From: Caulobacter sp. CCUG 60055
GTDB taxonomy: Bacteria > Pseudomonadota > Alphaproteobacteria > Caulobacterales > Caulobacteraceae
Direction of reading: 5' to 3'
DNA: 64,000 nucleotides
Assembly: GCF_022750545.1 (NCBI RefSeq)
Contig: NZ_PUIC01000013.1
Coordinates: 1 to 64,000, forward strand
Positions 1-8,362 of the stretch are shown in pieces. The notes under the pieces are model-generated. The model saw only the letters and a program-made list of their open reading frames with translations. It did not search any database and was not told the origin of the DNA. The position numbers and the translations under genes are program-made. How positions within the stretch are numbered: the stretch's first letter is position 1; each line of letters opens with the position of its first letter.

Positions 1-393
1 CGGTGAAGAGCGGCGTGTTTAAAAGCCGCTAAACCCTTTGTCAACCGGCTCTTTCGAGCTTTTTTCTCATCGTCGGCAGGGCCGTTTCAGAGACCAAAAA
101 CCACCCACGGGCCGCCGAGGGGCTTCCCTCACAAGTCCGGAGCGATTCAGTTGAGGCTGGGGAACCTAGTCTCGAACCCTTCCGAAATCAAGAGAGTTTT
201 TCGCTCTCCGTCGCCCGGCGGGCCCGCCGTTCCCCGGCGAGGGGCGGCTTGTAGGCGGCCCCTCCGGACGGCGCAAGCGCTCATTTCATCAAACCGTCGC
301 TTTTCCACAGGAGCGCGACCTGTCCACAGACCGCGGCGCCCTTGCCCCCTCGCCTTCCCCTCCCCTATTGGAATGCAGGGAGATCGAACGGAC
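1..393. other. Left margin with no recognised gene
   Basis: I see no convincing coding region here. The plus-strand frame of the downstream Rrf2 gene stays open back to position 151, but the extra sequence is arginine-rich GC shadow and has no ribosome-binding site. Positions 9-14 and 25-30 form a 6-bp inverted repeat, and a short terminator-like hairpin follows at 47-65. The rest is probably the leader and promoter region of the Rrf2 gene. Confidence 0.5.
47..65 (+). terminator. Weak intrinsic terminator candidate
   Basis: GGCTC (47-51), a TTTC loop and GAGCT (56-60) form a stem of four Watson-Crick pairs plus one G-U pair. Five T residues follow (61-65). It would end a plus-strand transcript entering from the left of the window. 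The stem is short, so this is tentative. Confidence 0.35.
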
Positions 394-840
394 ATGCTGT
401 CACACAAAGCCCGCTACGCGCTGCGCGCCCTGGTGGAACTAGCGCGCGAAGGCGAAGGCGCCCAGCTCACCTCCGGCGAGATCGCCCTGCGCGCCGACGC
501 GCCGCGCAAGTTCCTGGAGGCGATTCTGCTGGAGCTGGCCCGGCGCGGCCTCATCGTCAGCCGGCGGGGCAAGTTCGGCGGCTACGCCCTGGCGCGCGAC
601 GCCGGCGCGGTGAGCTTCGCCGAGGTGATCCGCATCATCGACGGCCCGCTGGCCCTGGCGCCCTGCGTCAGCAAGACCGCCTTCCGCAAGTGCGACGACT
701 GCCCGGACCTCGACACCTGCGCCCTGCGCGAGGCGCTGAGGCAGGCGCGTGACGCCACCGCCGACGTGCTGGAAGGCTACAGCCTGGCCGCCGCCGCCAG
801 CCTGGGCGGCGGAGTGGACGGCCCGCTCGAACCGGCCTGA
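394..840 (+). CDS. Rrf2 family transcriptional regulator
   Basis: This 148-residue protein is a DNA-binding regulator of the Rrf2/IscR family. It opens with MLSHKARYALRALVELA, the usual Rrf2 helix. A winged helix follows at about residues 25-65, ending in the RRGKFGGYALAR wing. Cysteines at 91, 100, 103 and 109 lie where IscR carries its Fe-S ligands, so an Fe-S or redox/NO sensing role is plausible but inferred. The start at 394 is preferred over the in-frame ATG at 373 because GGGAG (378-382) sits 11 bases upstream. Its target genes are not evident. The neighbouring CBS-domain gene converges on it with a 3-base gap. Confidence 0.88.
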   Translation: MLSHKARYALRALVELAREGEGAQLTSGEIALRADAPRKFLEAILLELARRGLIVSRRGKFGGYALARDAGAVSFAEVIRIIDGPLALAPCVSKTAFRKCDDCPDLDTCALREALRQARDATADVLEGYSLAAAASLGGGVDGPLEPA

Positions 841-843
841 GGT

Positions 844-1275
844 TCAGCCGGCGGCGATATAGGCCTTGAGGTGCTCGGCCTCGGCCTCGGTCTCGGCGAT
901 CTTGTTCTTAACCAGGTCGCCGATCGACACGATGCCGACCAGCCGCCCGTCGCGGACCACCGGCAGGTGGCGCACGCGACGGTCGGTCATGCGCGCCATC
1001 AGCGATTCGACCGTCTCGGTTGGTTTGGCGAACAGCACTTCGCGGGTCATGCAGGCGGAGATCGGCTGGCTCAGCCCGGCCGCCCCCTGTTCGGCGACCA
1101 CCCGGACGATATCCCGCTCGGAAAGGATGCCGACAACCACGTCGTCGCCTTCGATCACCACCATGGCCCCGACCCGCCGCGTGTGCAGGAGGGCGGCGGC
1201 GGCGGCCACCGTCTCGGCGGGCGAAGCGGTGAACACCAGATCGCCCTTCTCCTTCAGAATCTGGGAAACAAGCAT
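844..1275 (-). CDS. CBS domain-pair protein
   Basis: The 143-residue protein consists almost entirely of two CBS domains, at roughly residues 10-65 and 75-130. Repeated HTRRVGAMVVIEGD-like and RRVRHLPVVRDGRLVG-like strands and a GILSERDI motif mark them. Such stand-alone CBS pairs bind adenosyl ligands (AMP, ATP, SAM, NADH) and sense energy or redox state. No catalytic domain is attached. The start at 1275 is chosen because GAGGGAG lies eight bases upstream. A longer version from 1335 lacks such support and adds an arginine-rich tail typical of non-coding GC sequence. Confidence 0.87.
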   Translation of the reverse strand: MLVSQILKEKGDLVFTASPAETVAAAAALLHTRRVGAMVVIEGDDVVVGILSERDIVRVVAEQGAAGLSQPISACMTREVLFAKPTETVESLMARMTDRRVRHLPVVRDGRLVGIVSIGDLVKNKIAETEAEAEHLKAYIAAG

Positions 1276-1348
1276 ACGCGTACTCCCTCGCTCCTTTGGT
1301 CGAACAAGGGTCTCGCAAATCGCGTCCCGGATCAAATCCTAACGGCGG

Positions 1349-2050
1349 TCAGGCCCGGCGCAGCGCCCGGGCGAACGGGCCGACCAGCAGCAGGCCGGCG
1401 GCGTAGCCGGCCACGTGGGCCTCCCAGGCGATCGGCGCTCCGCCCGACCCCGGGGCCGAGCCGAACAGGCCGAAGGCGACATTGATCACCAGCCATGCCC
1501 CGGCCATGGCCAGCACGCCTCGGCTGGCGAAGGGCGCGAGGCCGCGAGCGCCGGGAGCGACGCGCGAGGCCGCCCCCAGGAAACCCGACACCGCTCCCGA
1601 CGCGCCGATCAGCGGCGCCAGGCCGTGCGGGTGCGCCAGGGCGTAGCCGAGGCCCGACAGCACTCCGCACACTATATAGAAGAGCAGGAACGCTCCGGCC
1701 TGGACGGCGCGGGGCCCGAAAAGCCGGGCCACCGGCGCGCCGAAAGCCAGCGCGCCCAGCGCGTTCATCCCGGCGTGAATCCAGCCGCCATGCAGGAAGA
1801 GCGAGGTCAACAGGGGCAGGACGCGCCCTTCGGACAGTTCGGCGGGGACCAGGCCGTAGCGGGCGATCAGGGCGTCGCCGCCGCCCAGGACCTGTCCGGC
1901 GTAGCTCGCCAGGATGGCCGCCACGACGACCAGCACCTGCCAGGGGGCGTTGAATGCGGGAGCCTGGTCGCGCTGTCGACGCTCGTCGTCCAATACCGCT
2001 TCTCCATCCTGCATCCGCAGGTCTAGGCCGCCCGGCGCCATGAAAGTCAT
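1349..2050 (-). CDS. Rhomboid family intramembrane serine protease
   Basis: This is a 233-residue polytopic membrane protein with about six hydrophobic segments. The rhomboid signature is complete. The nucleophile lies in GASG (Ser151), the partner histidine in AHVAGYAAG (His212), and the HGGWIHAGMN segment supplies the conserved His and Asn of TM2. It should cleave transmembrane substrates within the inner membrane. Substrates are unknown. Starts at 2050, 2041 and 2014 are all possible and none has a clear Shine-Dalgarno, so the first 12 residues are uncertain. It is transcribed towards the CBS gene and may share its transcript. Confidence 0.88.
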   Translation of the reverse strand: MTFMAPGGLDLRMQDGEAVLDDERRQRDQAPAFNAPWQVLVVVAAILASYAGQVLGGGDALIARYGLVPAELSEGRVLPLLTSLFLHGGWIHAGMNALGALAFGAPVARLFGPRAVQAGAFLLFYIVCGVLSGLGYALAHPHGLAPLIGASGAVSGFLGAASRVAPGARGLAPFASRGVLAMAGAWLVINVAFGLFGSAPGSGGAPIAWEAHVAGYAAGLLLVGPFARALRRA

Positions 2051-2251
2051 GCAGCATGCGGACGGTTCGCCCGCGCCTCATCCACGGGGGGCCTAGTTAC
2101 GGCAGCCGTCGCCCCATTTCGAGACTTTTCGTCTTTCGCGTGTCAAGCTTAACGAATTCGCGATATCTGCGGCCGTAAAGCAATCCCTGCAATTCTGTTC
2201 GCTGCGCCCGTCATGACGTCGGTTGCGGCCTGGCTGTGGGGGAAGGCCGAC

Positions 2252-2680
2252 ATGGCTGACATGCTCAAGATCGCCGCGCCACTGGCCCTGGGCGTCGTCG
2301 CCCTGGCGGCCGGCGCGGCCTCCGCCCAGACCATGACCACCAATTCGGCCTCCTATAACGCCGGCTACGGCCGCATCGCCGGCCAGGAGAACCGCGCCGT
2401 CGAGTTCAACACTCGCGACGCCAACGGCAACCGGGTGATCGTCGACGGGGTCATGCTGACCGGCGCGGACCAGAGCAACTTCTCGCGCACCAGCAGCGGG
2501 TCCCTGGACGCCATCAGCGGCGTCGGCGGCCTGGGCTCGTCCACCGCGATCGGCAACAACCTGAGCGTGATCACCCAGGGCAACTACAACACCGTCATCG
2601 TCAACTCGACGCAGACCAACAACGGCAACGTCAGCGCCGGGACGAACGTCTCCGGGGGCGTGGGGTCCAATGGCAAATAA
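2252..2680 (+). CDS. hfaA: Holdfast anchoring protein HfaA
   Basis: A 142-residue secreted protein with a signal peptide (MADMLKIAAPLALG onwards, cleavage near ASA-Q at residue 25). The rest is rich in Asn, Gly, Ser and Thr with short beta-type repeats such as GNNLSVITQGNYNTVIVN, resembling curlin. In Caulobacter, HfaA is a surface fibre-like protein that, with HfaB and HfaD, fixes the polysaccharide holdfast to the stalk tip. Start 2252 is supported by GGGGGAAGG (2238-2246), five bases upstream. The ATG at 2213 has no such site. hfaB begins inside the last codons of hfaA, so the two are translationally coupled. A TTAAC element occurs near 2150, but I do not call it a regulator site. Confidence 0.88.
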   Translation: MADMLKIAAPLALGVVALAAGAASAQTMTTNSASYNAGYGRIAGQENRAVEFNTRDANGNRVIVDGVMLTGADQSNFSRTSSGSLDAISGVGGLGSSTAIGNNLSVITQGNYNTVIVNSTQTNNGNVSAGTNVSGGVGSNGK

Positions 2681-3698
2681 GATGAACATGCGCCGGGCCG
2701 CGACGGCGGTCCTGATCGCGGCCGGCTCGATCGCCCTGGCCTCCTGCGGCACCGTGGCCGGGCCTGGCGGCAACTACGCCAGCCCGATCGGCAACGCCCC
2801 GGTCACCACCAATCCGACGCCCTATTCGCCGGCCCTGGTCTGCCTGGGCGACTACGCCCGCAAGTACAACATGAACTCGCCGCGGGTCGCGGTGGGCCGC
2901 ATCGCCGACTACACCGGCAAGGAAGAATCCGACGGCTCCGGCCGCAAGGTGACGCAAGGCGCCTCGCTGATGGCCATGACCGCCTTCGGCAAGGCCGGCG
3001 CGCGGCTGGTCGAGCGGTTCGACACCAGCGTGTCGGAACTGGAGCTGAAGTACGCCAACAACAAGCTGATCGCCGACGGCGACCCGCCGCCGCCCGGCGG
3101 CCCGGTCGATTACCGCAAGATCATGGCCGGCCAGGTGCCCGGCTCCGACTTCTATCTGGTCGGCGGCATCACCGAGCTGAACTTCAACATCCACTCGGCC
3201 GGCGCCACCGCCTATGTCGGCGCGGTCAAGGCCAAGGACCCGAAGGGCAACCTCGGCGCGCGGGTGTTCGTGATGAACATCGCCATGGACCTGCGCCTGG
3301 TCGACACCCGTTCGCTGGAGGTGGTCGACGTCATCTCCTACCAGAAGCAGATCGTCGCCCGCGAGGTCAGCGCCGGCTTCTTCGACATCCTCAACGGCAA
3401 CGTCTTCGACCTGTCGGCCGGATCGGGCGCGCTCGAACCGGTGCAGCTGGCCGTGCGCTCCCTGATCGAGCGGGCGGTCGTCGAGATGATGGCCAACCTC
3501 TACGGCATGCCGGGCCCGCAAAGCTGCCTGCAGACCGATCCCCTTGGCGCGGGCGCCCGCACCACCGGACTGACCGGCGCGTTCACCCCGGCCTACAACA
3601 ATGTGGCGACCAACAATGCGCAGACTCGCGAAGATCCTTCTCGCTGGAACGCTAATCGCGATTCCAATGTCTCCGCCGCTCTGCGCGGTCGCTACTAG
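2670..3698 (+). CDS. hfaB: Holdfast anchor secretion lipoprotein HfaB (CsgG family)
   Basis: A 342-residue lipoprotein of the CsgG/HfaB family. The signal peptide ends in a lipobox (LASC, Cys26). Strands such as SPRVAVGRIADYTGK, SDFYLVGGITELNFN and VFVMNIAMDLRLVDTRSLEVV are typical of the CsgG fold, which assembles into an outer-membrane secretion channel. In Caulobacter HfaB is needed to export or stabilise HfaA and HfaD. The ATG at 2670 overlaps the hfaA stop by 11 bases, and GGGG-rich sequence lies upstream. ATG 2682 is an alternative. The 3' end overlaps hfaD by 83 bases, so the three genes form one operon. Confidence 0.92.
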   Translation: MANKMNMRRAATAVLIAAGSIALASCGTVAGPGGNYASPIGNAPVTTNPTPYSPALVCLGDYARKYNMNSPRVAVGRIADYTGKEESDGSGRKVTQGASLMAMTAFGKAGARLVERFDTSVSELELKYANNKLIADGDPPPPGGPVDYRKIMAGQVPGSDFYLVGGITELNFNIHSAGATAYVGAVKAKDPKGNLGARVFVMNIAMDLRLVDTRSLEVVDVISYQKQIVAREVSAGFFDILNGNVFDLSAGSGALEPVQLAVRSLIERAVVEMMANLYGMPGPQSCLQTDPLGAGARTTGLTGAFTPAYNNVATNNAQTREDPSRWNANRDSNVSAALRGRY

Positions 3699-4866
3699 CC
3701 AGACCGTCTCGCCGCCGAGCAGCGTCCTGAACAACCAGGTGCAGCTCGGCGACGTGTTCGCCACCCAGACCCTGAACGTCGTCGACGTGTCGGGGACGAC
3801 GTCGGCCGTCACCACCGCCACCGGCAACAGCCTGTCGGGCGCCGTCCAGAGCGGCTCGGTCGACGTGCGCTCGACCCAGTCGCTGAGCGGCGCGGTCGAC
3901 GCCTCGACCCTGCTCAACGCCGGCGGCTGGACCGGCTCGCAGGTGACCATGGTCACCTCGGCCTCGGGCAACGCCGGCACCGCCGCTTCCTATGGCGGCG
4001 GGGCGCTGACCGGGACGTTCAGCCAGAACGCCGGCCCGACCACCGTGACCGCCACCAACCAGTTCGAGGGCCCCAACGCCCAGATGGGCGGCATCAACAA
4101 CGCCACCCAGGCCGTCGCCAACTCGCAGTCGATCGCCGTGGTCGGCGGTTCGGCCGACGTCGCCATCCGGCAGACCAGCCAGGCCCTGACCCAGGCCGAC
4201 GGCGGCGCGGTGTACAGCTGGACGCCCGGGACGGCCAGCTTCACCGCCTCGGCCATCTCCAACAACGTCAACGCCACCGGCCAGAGCGGTTCGACCCAGA
4301 ACCTCAACATCACCCAGAGCATGACCGGGGTGCGCACCCAGGCCTCGCACTTCATCACCGGCGGCAACAGCCAGACGGTGAGCGGCCAGACCACCGCGGC
4401 GGCCAACAACGTCGCCATCAGCAACGACACCGGCCCGCTGACCGTCGCCGTCAACCAGGACAATCAGAGCTATCTGCGCTCGCAGGCGGACGTCTCGTCG
4501 TTCCTGTTCGGCCTCGGCTCGGCCAACGCCTATGGCGTCGGCAATTCGGTGACGGCCGGCAATCTCGGGACCTCGACCTCGATCGACAACACCCAGAACA
4601 ATTCGGGCGGCGGCGTCGACGTGGTGTCGAACTACACCGGCAACACCGGCTACGACGCGTCCAGCTCGGCCACCGCCGTCGGCAACTCGGTCACGGCCTA
4701 CGCCTGCTCGACCTGCTCGGGCACGGTCAAGGCCAACAACAACCAGATCAACAGCGCCGACATCGGCGCCAGCAGCACCTTGACCATCAACGGCTCCAAC
4801 CGGTCGGTGGCCGGGGTGTCCACCGCCATCGGCAACACCGCCACCTTCTACGTCAGCCACCCCTGA
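3616..4866 (+). CDS. hfaD: Holdfast anchor protein HfaD
   Basis: A 416-residue secreted protein with a signal peptide (MRRLAKILLAGTLIAIPMS). The body is built of Asn/Ser/Thr/Gly-rich imperfect repeats in which motifs like TATGN, TAVGNSV and TAIGNTA recur, suggesting a beta-solenoid or fibrous fold. It matches HfaD, the large outer-membrane-associated holdfast anchor of Caulobacter, which depends on HfaB. The start lies inside hfaB in another frame; 3616 puts the signal peptide at the N terminus and ATG 3601 is the alternative. Its last 14 bases overlap the stop end of the convergent Nudix gene. No hfaC (ABC ATPase) follows. Confidence 0.87.
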   Translation: MRRLAKILLAGTLIAIPMSPPLCAVATSQTVSPPSSVLNNQVQLGDVFATQTLNVVDVSGTTSAVTTATGNSLSGAVQSGSVDVRSTQSLSGAVDASTLLNAGGWTGSQVTMVTSASGNAGTAASYGGGALTGTFSQNAGPTTVTATNQFEGPNAQMGGINNATQAVANSQSIAVVGGSADVAIRQTSQALTQADGGAVYSWTPGTASFTASAISNNVNATGQSGSTQNLNITQSMTGVRTQASHFITGGNSQTVSGQTTAAANNVAISNDTGPLTVAVNQDNQSYLRSQADVSSFLFGLGSANAYGVGNSVTAGNLGTSTSIDNTQNNSGGGVDVVSNYTGNTGYDASSSATAVGNSVTAYACSTCSGTVKANNNQINSADIGASSTLTINGSNRSVAGVSTAIGNTATFYVSHP

Positions 4867-5251
4867 GGCGCAGGGCCGGCAGGACCGCCAGCCGCAGCAG
4901 CGGCGCCAGGTCCGGGCCGTCCCCGCCGACGGGCCGCCAGACGACGTCCTCGATCTCGGCCCGGGCGCGCGCCTCCCCCGCAAAGGCGGTCACGAAGATC
5001 CGGCCGCTCACCTGACGGCCGGGCTCGTTGGCGGCGGGCGCCGAGAACTCGCCAAGTTCGTCCAGGTCGGCCGGCGCCAGGCGCACGCCGATCTCTTCCT
5101 CCACCTCGCGCACGGCGCAGTCGCGCGCCGATTCGCCCGGCGCATACTTGCCGCCGGGCAGCATGAACCGGCGCGAGCCGCGCTTGCGGACGAGCAGGAT
5201 GTCGCCGCCCCGGATCAGGGCGACCGCGGCGATGCGGATCGAAGCGGGCAT
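4853..5251 (-). CDS. NUDIX hydrolase
   Basis: A 132-residue Nudix protein that should hydrolyse a nucleoside diphosphate linked to another group. The complete box GX5EX7REUXEEXGU is present at residues 34-56 (GKYAPGE, then REVEEEIGV). The MutT-like LPGGKYAPGE context suggests a NUDIX pyrophosphatase of the 8-oxo-dGTP or ADP-ribose kind, but substrate cannot be told from sequence. Start 5251 has AGGA eight bases upstream. Longer upstream reading frames are GC shadow. The gene is convergent with hfaD, with a 14-base tail-to-tail overlap, and divergent from the M16 peptidase gene. Confidence 0.9.
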   Translation of the reverse strand: MPASIRIAAVALIRGGDILLVRKRGSRRFMLPGGKYAPGESARDCAVREVEEEIGVRLAPADLDELGEFSAPAANEPGRQVSGRIFVTAFAGEARARAEIEDVVWRPVGGDGPDLAPLLRLAVLPALRLRGG

Positions 5252-5381
5252 GCTCGCATCCTGTCCGGATTCGCCCAGGTCGCGCCGCCTTCGCGACAAC
5301 GACGCAAAATTCGGTCTTGCCGTGGTCATGTTCGCATGGCGATCTTCCGCCTTCGATCCCATGCCCAAGGCTCTCCCCTTC

Positions 5382-8279
5382 ATGAACCACACCTTCCGCC
5401 TGGCGCTGCTGGCCAGCGTCAGCCTCTCGCTCGTCGCCGGCGGCGCCGACGCCGCCGTGCGCCTGCCCCATTTCGGCAAGGACAAGGCGGCCGCCCCGGC
5501 CGCCGCCGCGCCGGCCCAGGCCGACGCCGGCAGGAGCGCCTGGCCGCAGGCGGCCTCGGACGTGGCGGCCGACCCCGCCATCCGCTTCGGCGTGCTGGCC
5601 AACGGCATGCGCTACGCGATCATGAAGAACGCCACGCCGACCGGCCAGGCGTCCATGCGCCTGCGCTTCGACGCCGGCTCGCTGATGGAGCGCGACGAGC
5701 AGCAGGGCCTGGCGCACTTCCTGGAGCACATGGCCTTCAAGGGCTCAGCCCACGTGCCGGCCGACGAAATGGTCAAGATTCTCGAGCGGCACGGCCTGGC
5801 CTTCGGCGCCGACACCAACGCCTCGACCTCCTGGGACGAGACCATCTACAAGCTCGACCTGCCCAAGGCCGACGACGAGACGGTCGACACCACCCTGATG
5901 CTGCTGCGCGAGGCCGCCGACCAGCTGACCCTGTCGCAGGACGCCATGAACGGCGAGCGCGGCGTCGTGCTGTCCGAGGAACGCGCCCGCGACACCCCGC
6001 CCCTGCGGGTGTTCATGGCCCGCATGGACTTTTTCCTGAAGGGCCAGCTCGCGCCCCGCCGCATGCCGATCGGCAAGGTCGACGTCCTCAAGAACGCTCC
6101 CGTCTCGCTGATCCGCGATTTCTACAGCCGCTACTACCGTCCGGACCGGGCGGTGCTGATCGCCGTCGGCGACTTCGACGTCGACGCCCTGGAAGCCAAG
6201 ATCAAGGCCAAGTTCGGCGACTGGAAGCCCGCCGGCCCCGCCGGACCCGAACCCGACCTCGGCGTGGTCGCCAAGCGTGGGACCGAGGCCAAGGTGTTCG
6301 TCGAGCCGGGCGCGCCGACCAGCGTCCAGGTCGCCTGGATCGCGCCGCCGGACCTGACCCCCGACAGCCAGGCCAAGCGTCGCCGCGACCTGGTCGAGAG
6401 CCTGGGCATGGCCGTCCTCAATCGGCGGCTGGAGCGGATCGCCCGCAGCGGCGAGCCGCCGTTCATCGGCGCCGGCGCCTTCCGCAGCAACCTCTTCCAC
6501 TCGGCCCGGGTGACGGCCCTGGCCGTCTCGGCCCAGAACGACCGCTGGAAGGAGGCGCTGACCGCCGCCGAGCAGGAACAGCGCCGCGTCGTCGAGTTCG
6601 GCGTGCGCCAGGACGAGCTGGACCGCGAGATCGACGAGCTGCGCGCCAAGCTCAAGGCGGCGGCCGACGGCCAGGCCACGCGCCGCACCCCGGCCCTGGC
6701 CAACGAGATCGTCGGCACCCTGGCCGACCGCGAGGTCCAAACCAATCCGGCCCAGGACCTCGCCCTGTTCGAACAGCAGGTCAAAGGCCTGACCGCCGCC
6801 GAGGTCTCCAAGGCGCTGAAGGGCGCCTTCCAGGGCCAGGGACCGTTGGTGTTCATGGCCGCGCCGACAGCGATCGACGGCGGCGACAAGGCCCTGGCCG
6901 ACGTGTTCGCGGCCGCCCAGAACGCCAAGCTGACCGCCGGCGAGGCCCAGGTGGCCAAGACCTGGCCCTATGAGACCTTCGGGGTTCCCGGCAAGGTCGT
7001 TGAGCGCAAGGAGGTCTCGGACCTCGACGCCGTGTTCGTGCGCTTCGCCAACGGCGTGCGCCTGACCGTCAAGCCGACCAAGTTCCGCGAGCAGCAGATC
7101 CTGGTCACGGCGCGGATCGGCGACGGCCGCCTGGGCATGCCCAAGGACCGGGTCACCGCCGCCTGGGCCGCCGGGTCGGCCTTCCCCGAGGGCGGCCTCG
7201 ACCAGCTGTCGGCCGAGGAGCTCGACGCGGTGCTCCGCTCCAAGATCGTCGGCGCGCGGTTCGCGCTGGAGGACGACGCCGTCGCCATGAGCGGCGGCAC
7301 GCGGCCCGACGACCTGCAGACCGAGCTGCAGCTGCTGGCCGCCTACGCCGTACACCCCGGCTGGCGCCCAGAGGCGTTCCAGCGAACCCGCACCTATGGC
7401 GAGACCCTGCACGACCAGCAGGACGCCACCGCCGCCGGGGTGATGGGCCGCGAACTGCCCGCCCTGATCCGTTCGGGCGACAAGCGTTGGGCCTTCCCGT
7501 CCCGGCAGGAGATCACCGCCAGCAAGCCCGAGGACCTCAAGGCGCTGCTGCAACCCCAGCTCGCCGGTCCCATCGAGGTGCTGGTGGTGGGCGACACCAC
7601 GGTCGAAAAGGCCATCGACGCCGTCGCCTCGACGTTCGGCGCCCTGCCCGCGCGGCCTGACGCCGCGCCGCCCGCCGCCGGCGCGACCGTGGCGTTCCCG
7701 GCCGCGAGCGCCGCCCCGTCGGTGCTGACCCACAAGGGCCGCGCCGACCAGACCATGGGCTTCATGGCCTGGCCGACCGAAGACTTCTTCAGCGACATGC
7801 AGAGGGCGCGCACCCTGCGCATCCTCGGCGACGTGCTGCAGCTGCGCCTGACCGACGCCCTGCGGATCAAGCTGGGGGCCACCTATTCGCCGTCGGTGAG
7901 CGCCTCGTCGTCGTCGATCTATCCGCGCTACGGCTTCATCGCCGCCAGCATGGAGACGCCGCCGGCCACCCTCGACGCCTTCTTCACCGAGACCGCCAGG
8001 ATCGCCGCCGACCTGCGCGCCAAGCCCGTCACCGACGACGAGCTGAAGCGCGCCAAGGCGCCGGCCATCGACTCGGTCGAAAAGCGCATGCAGACCAACG
8101 AGTACTGGCTGAACGGACTGGCCGGGGCCCAGACCGACGGCCGTCGCCTCGACGCCCTGCGCAGCGCCGTGCCGGCCCTGGAGCGGGTGAGCGCCGCCGA
8201 CGTGCAGAAGGCGGCCCAGACCTATCTGCGCGACGACAAGGCCTGGAAGCTGGAGGTCAAGCCCGCCGCCGGCCAATAG
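5382..8279 (+). CDS. M16 family zinc metallopeptidase, periplasmic
   Basis: A 965-residue M16 (pitrilysin/insulinase) protease with a signal peptide (MNHTFRLALLASVSLSLVAG). The N-terminal half carries the inverted zinc motif HFLEH (His112, Glu115, His116), with the third ligand expected in the ERGVVLSEER region. The second half is a non-catalytic M16_C pair, giving the four-domain clam-shell that degrades peptides. The size is normal for the alphaproteobacterial periplasmic M16 family. ATG 5361 is an alternative start that only lengthens the signal peptide. The gene ends 22 bases before a perfect 15-bp terminator stem. Confidence 0.92.
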   Translation: MNHTFRLALLASVSLSLVAGGADAAVRLPHFGKDKAAAPAAAAPAQADAGRSAWPQAASDVAADPAIRFGVLANGMRYAIMKNATPTGQASMRLRFDAGSLMERDEQQGLAHFLEHMAFKGSAHVPADEMVKILERHGLAFGADTNASTSWDETIYKLDLPKADDETVDTTLMLLREAADQLTLSQDAMNGERGVVLSEERARDTPPLRVFMARMDFFLKGQLAPRRMPIGKVDVLKNAPVSLIRDFYSRYYRPDRAVLIAVGDFDVDALEAKIKAKFGDWKPAGPAGPEPDLGVVAKRGTEAKVFVEPGAPTSVQVAWIAPPDLTPDSQAKRRRDLVESLGMAVLNRRLERIARSGEPPFIGAGAFRSNLFHSARVTALAVSAQNDRWKEALTAAEQEQRRVVEFGVRQDELDREIDELRAKLKAAADGQATRRTPALANEIVGTLADREVQTNPAQDLALFEQQVKGLTAAEVSKALKGAFQGQGPLVFMAAPTAIDGGDKALADVFAAAQNAKLTAGEAQVAKTWPYETFGVPGKVVERKEVSDLDAVFVRFANGVRLTVKPTKFREQQILVTARIGDGRLGMPKDRVTAAWAAGSAFPEGGLDQLSAEELDAVLRSKIVGARFALEDDAVAMSGGTRPDDLQTELQLLAAYAVHPGWRPEAFQRTRTYGETLHDQQDATAAGVMGRELPALIRSGDKRWAFPSRQEITASKPEDLKALLQPQLAGPIEVLVVGDTTVEKAIDAVASTFGALPARPDAAPPAAGATVAFPAASAAPSVLTHKGRADQTMGFMAWPTEDFFSDMQRARTLRILGDVLQLRLTDALRIKLGATYSPSVSASSSSIYPRYGFIAASMETPPATLDAFFTETARIAADLRAKPVTDDELKRAKAPAIDSVEKRMQTNEYWLNGLAGAQTDGRRLDALRSAVPALERVSAADVQKAAQTYLRDDKAWKLEVKPAAGQ

Positions 8280-8301
8280 GCCCTGGCGCAGGCATCGACA
8301 A

Positions 8302-8334
8302 AAAACCCCTCCCCGGTCGCCGGGGAGGGGTTTT
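8302..8334. terminator. Bidirectional intrinsic terminator
   Basis: A perfect 15-bp stem: left arm 8302-8316 (AAAACCCCTCCCCGG), loop TCG, right arm 8320-8334. Because of the A and T ends it works on both strands. It separates the M16 peptidase gene (plus) from the convergent Cys/Pro-rich protein gene (minus). Confidence 0.93.
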
Positions 8335-8362
8335 CGTTTTCAGGTCCGACGAGCGGCCGCGA

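Noticed and set aside
171-190. tRNA T-arm-like GGTTCGAG on the minus strand
   Set aside because: The flanking bases do not pair, and no anticodon or acceptor stem can be built around it.
151-393. Long N-terminal extension of the Rrf2 gene
   Set aside because: The lead is arginine/proline-rich GC shadow without a ribosome-binding site, while GGGAG stands before ATG 394 and the family begins exactly there.
2148-2160. CtrA-type box before hfaA (TTAACGAATTCG)
   Set aside because: Only one half-site is present with the correct sequence; the second TTAA at N7 is missing, so I do not annotate it.
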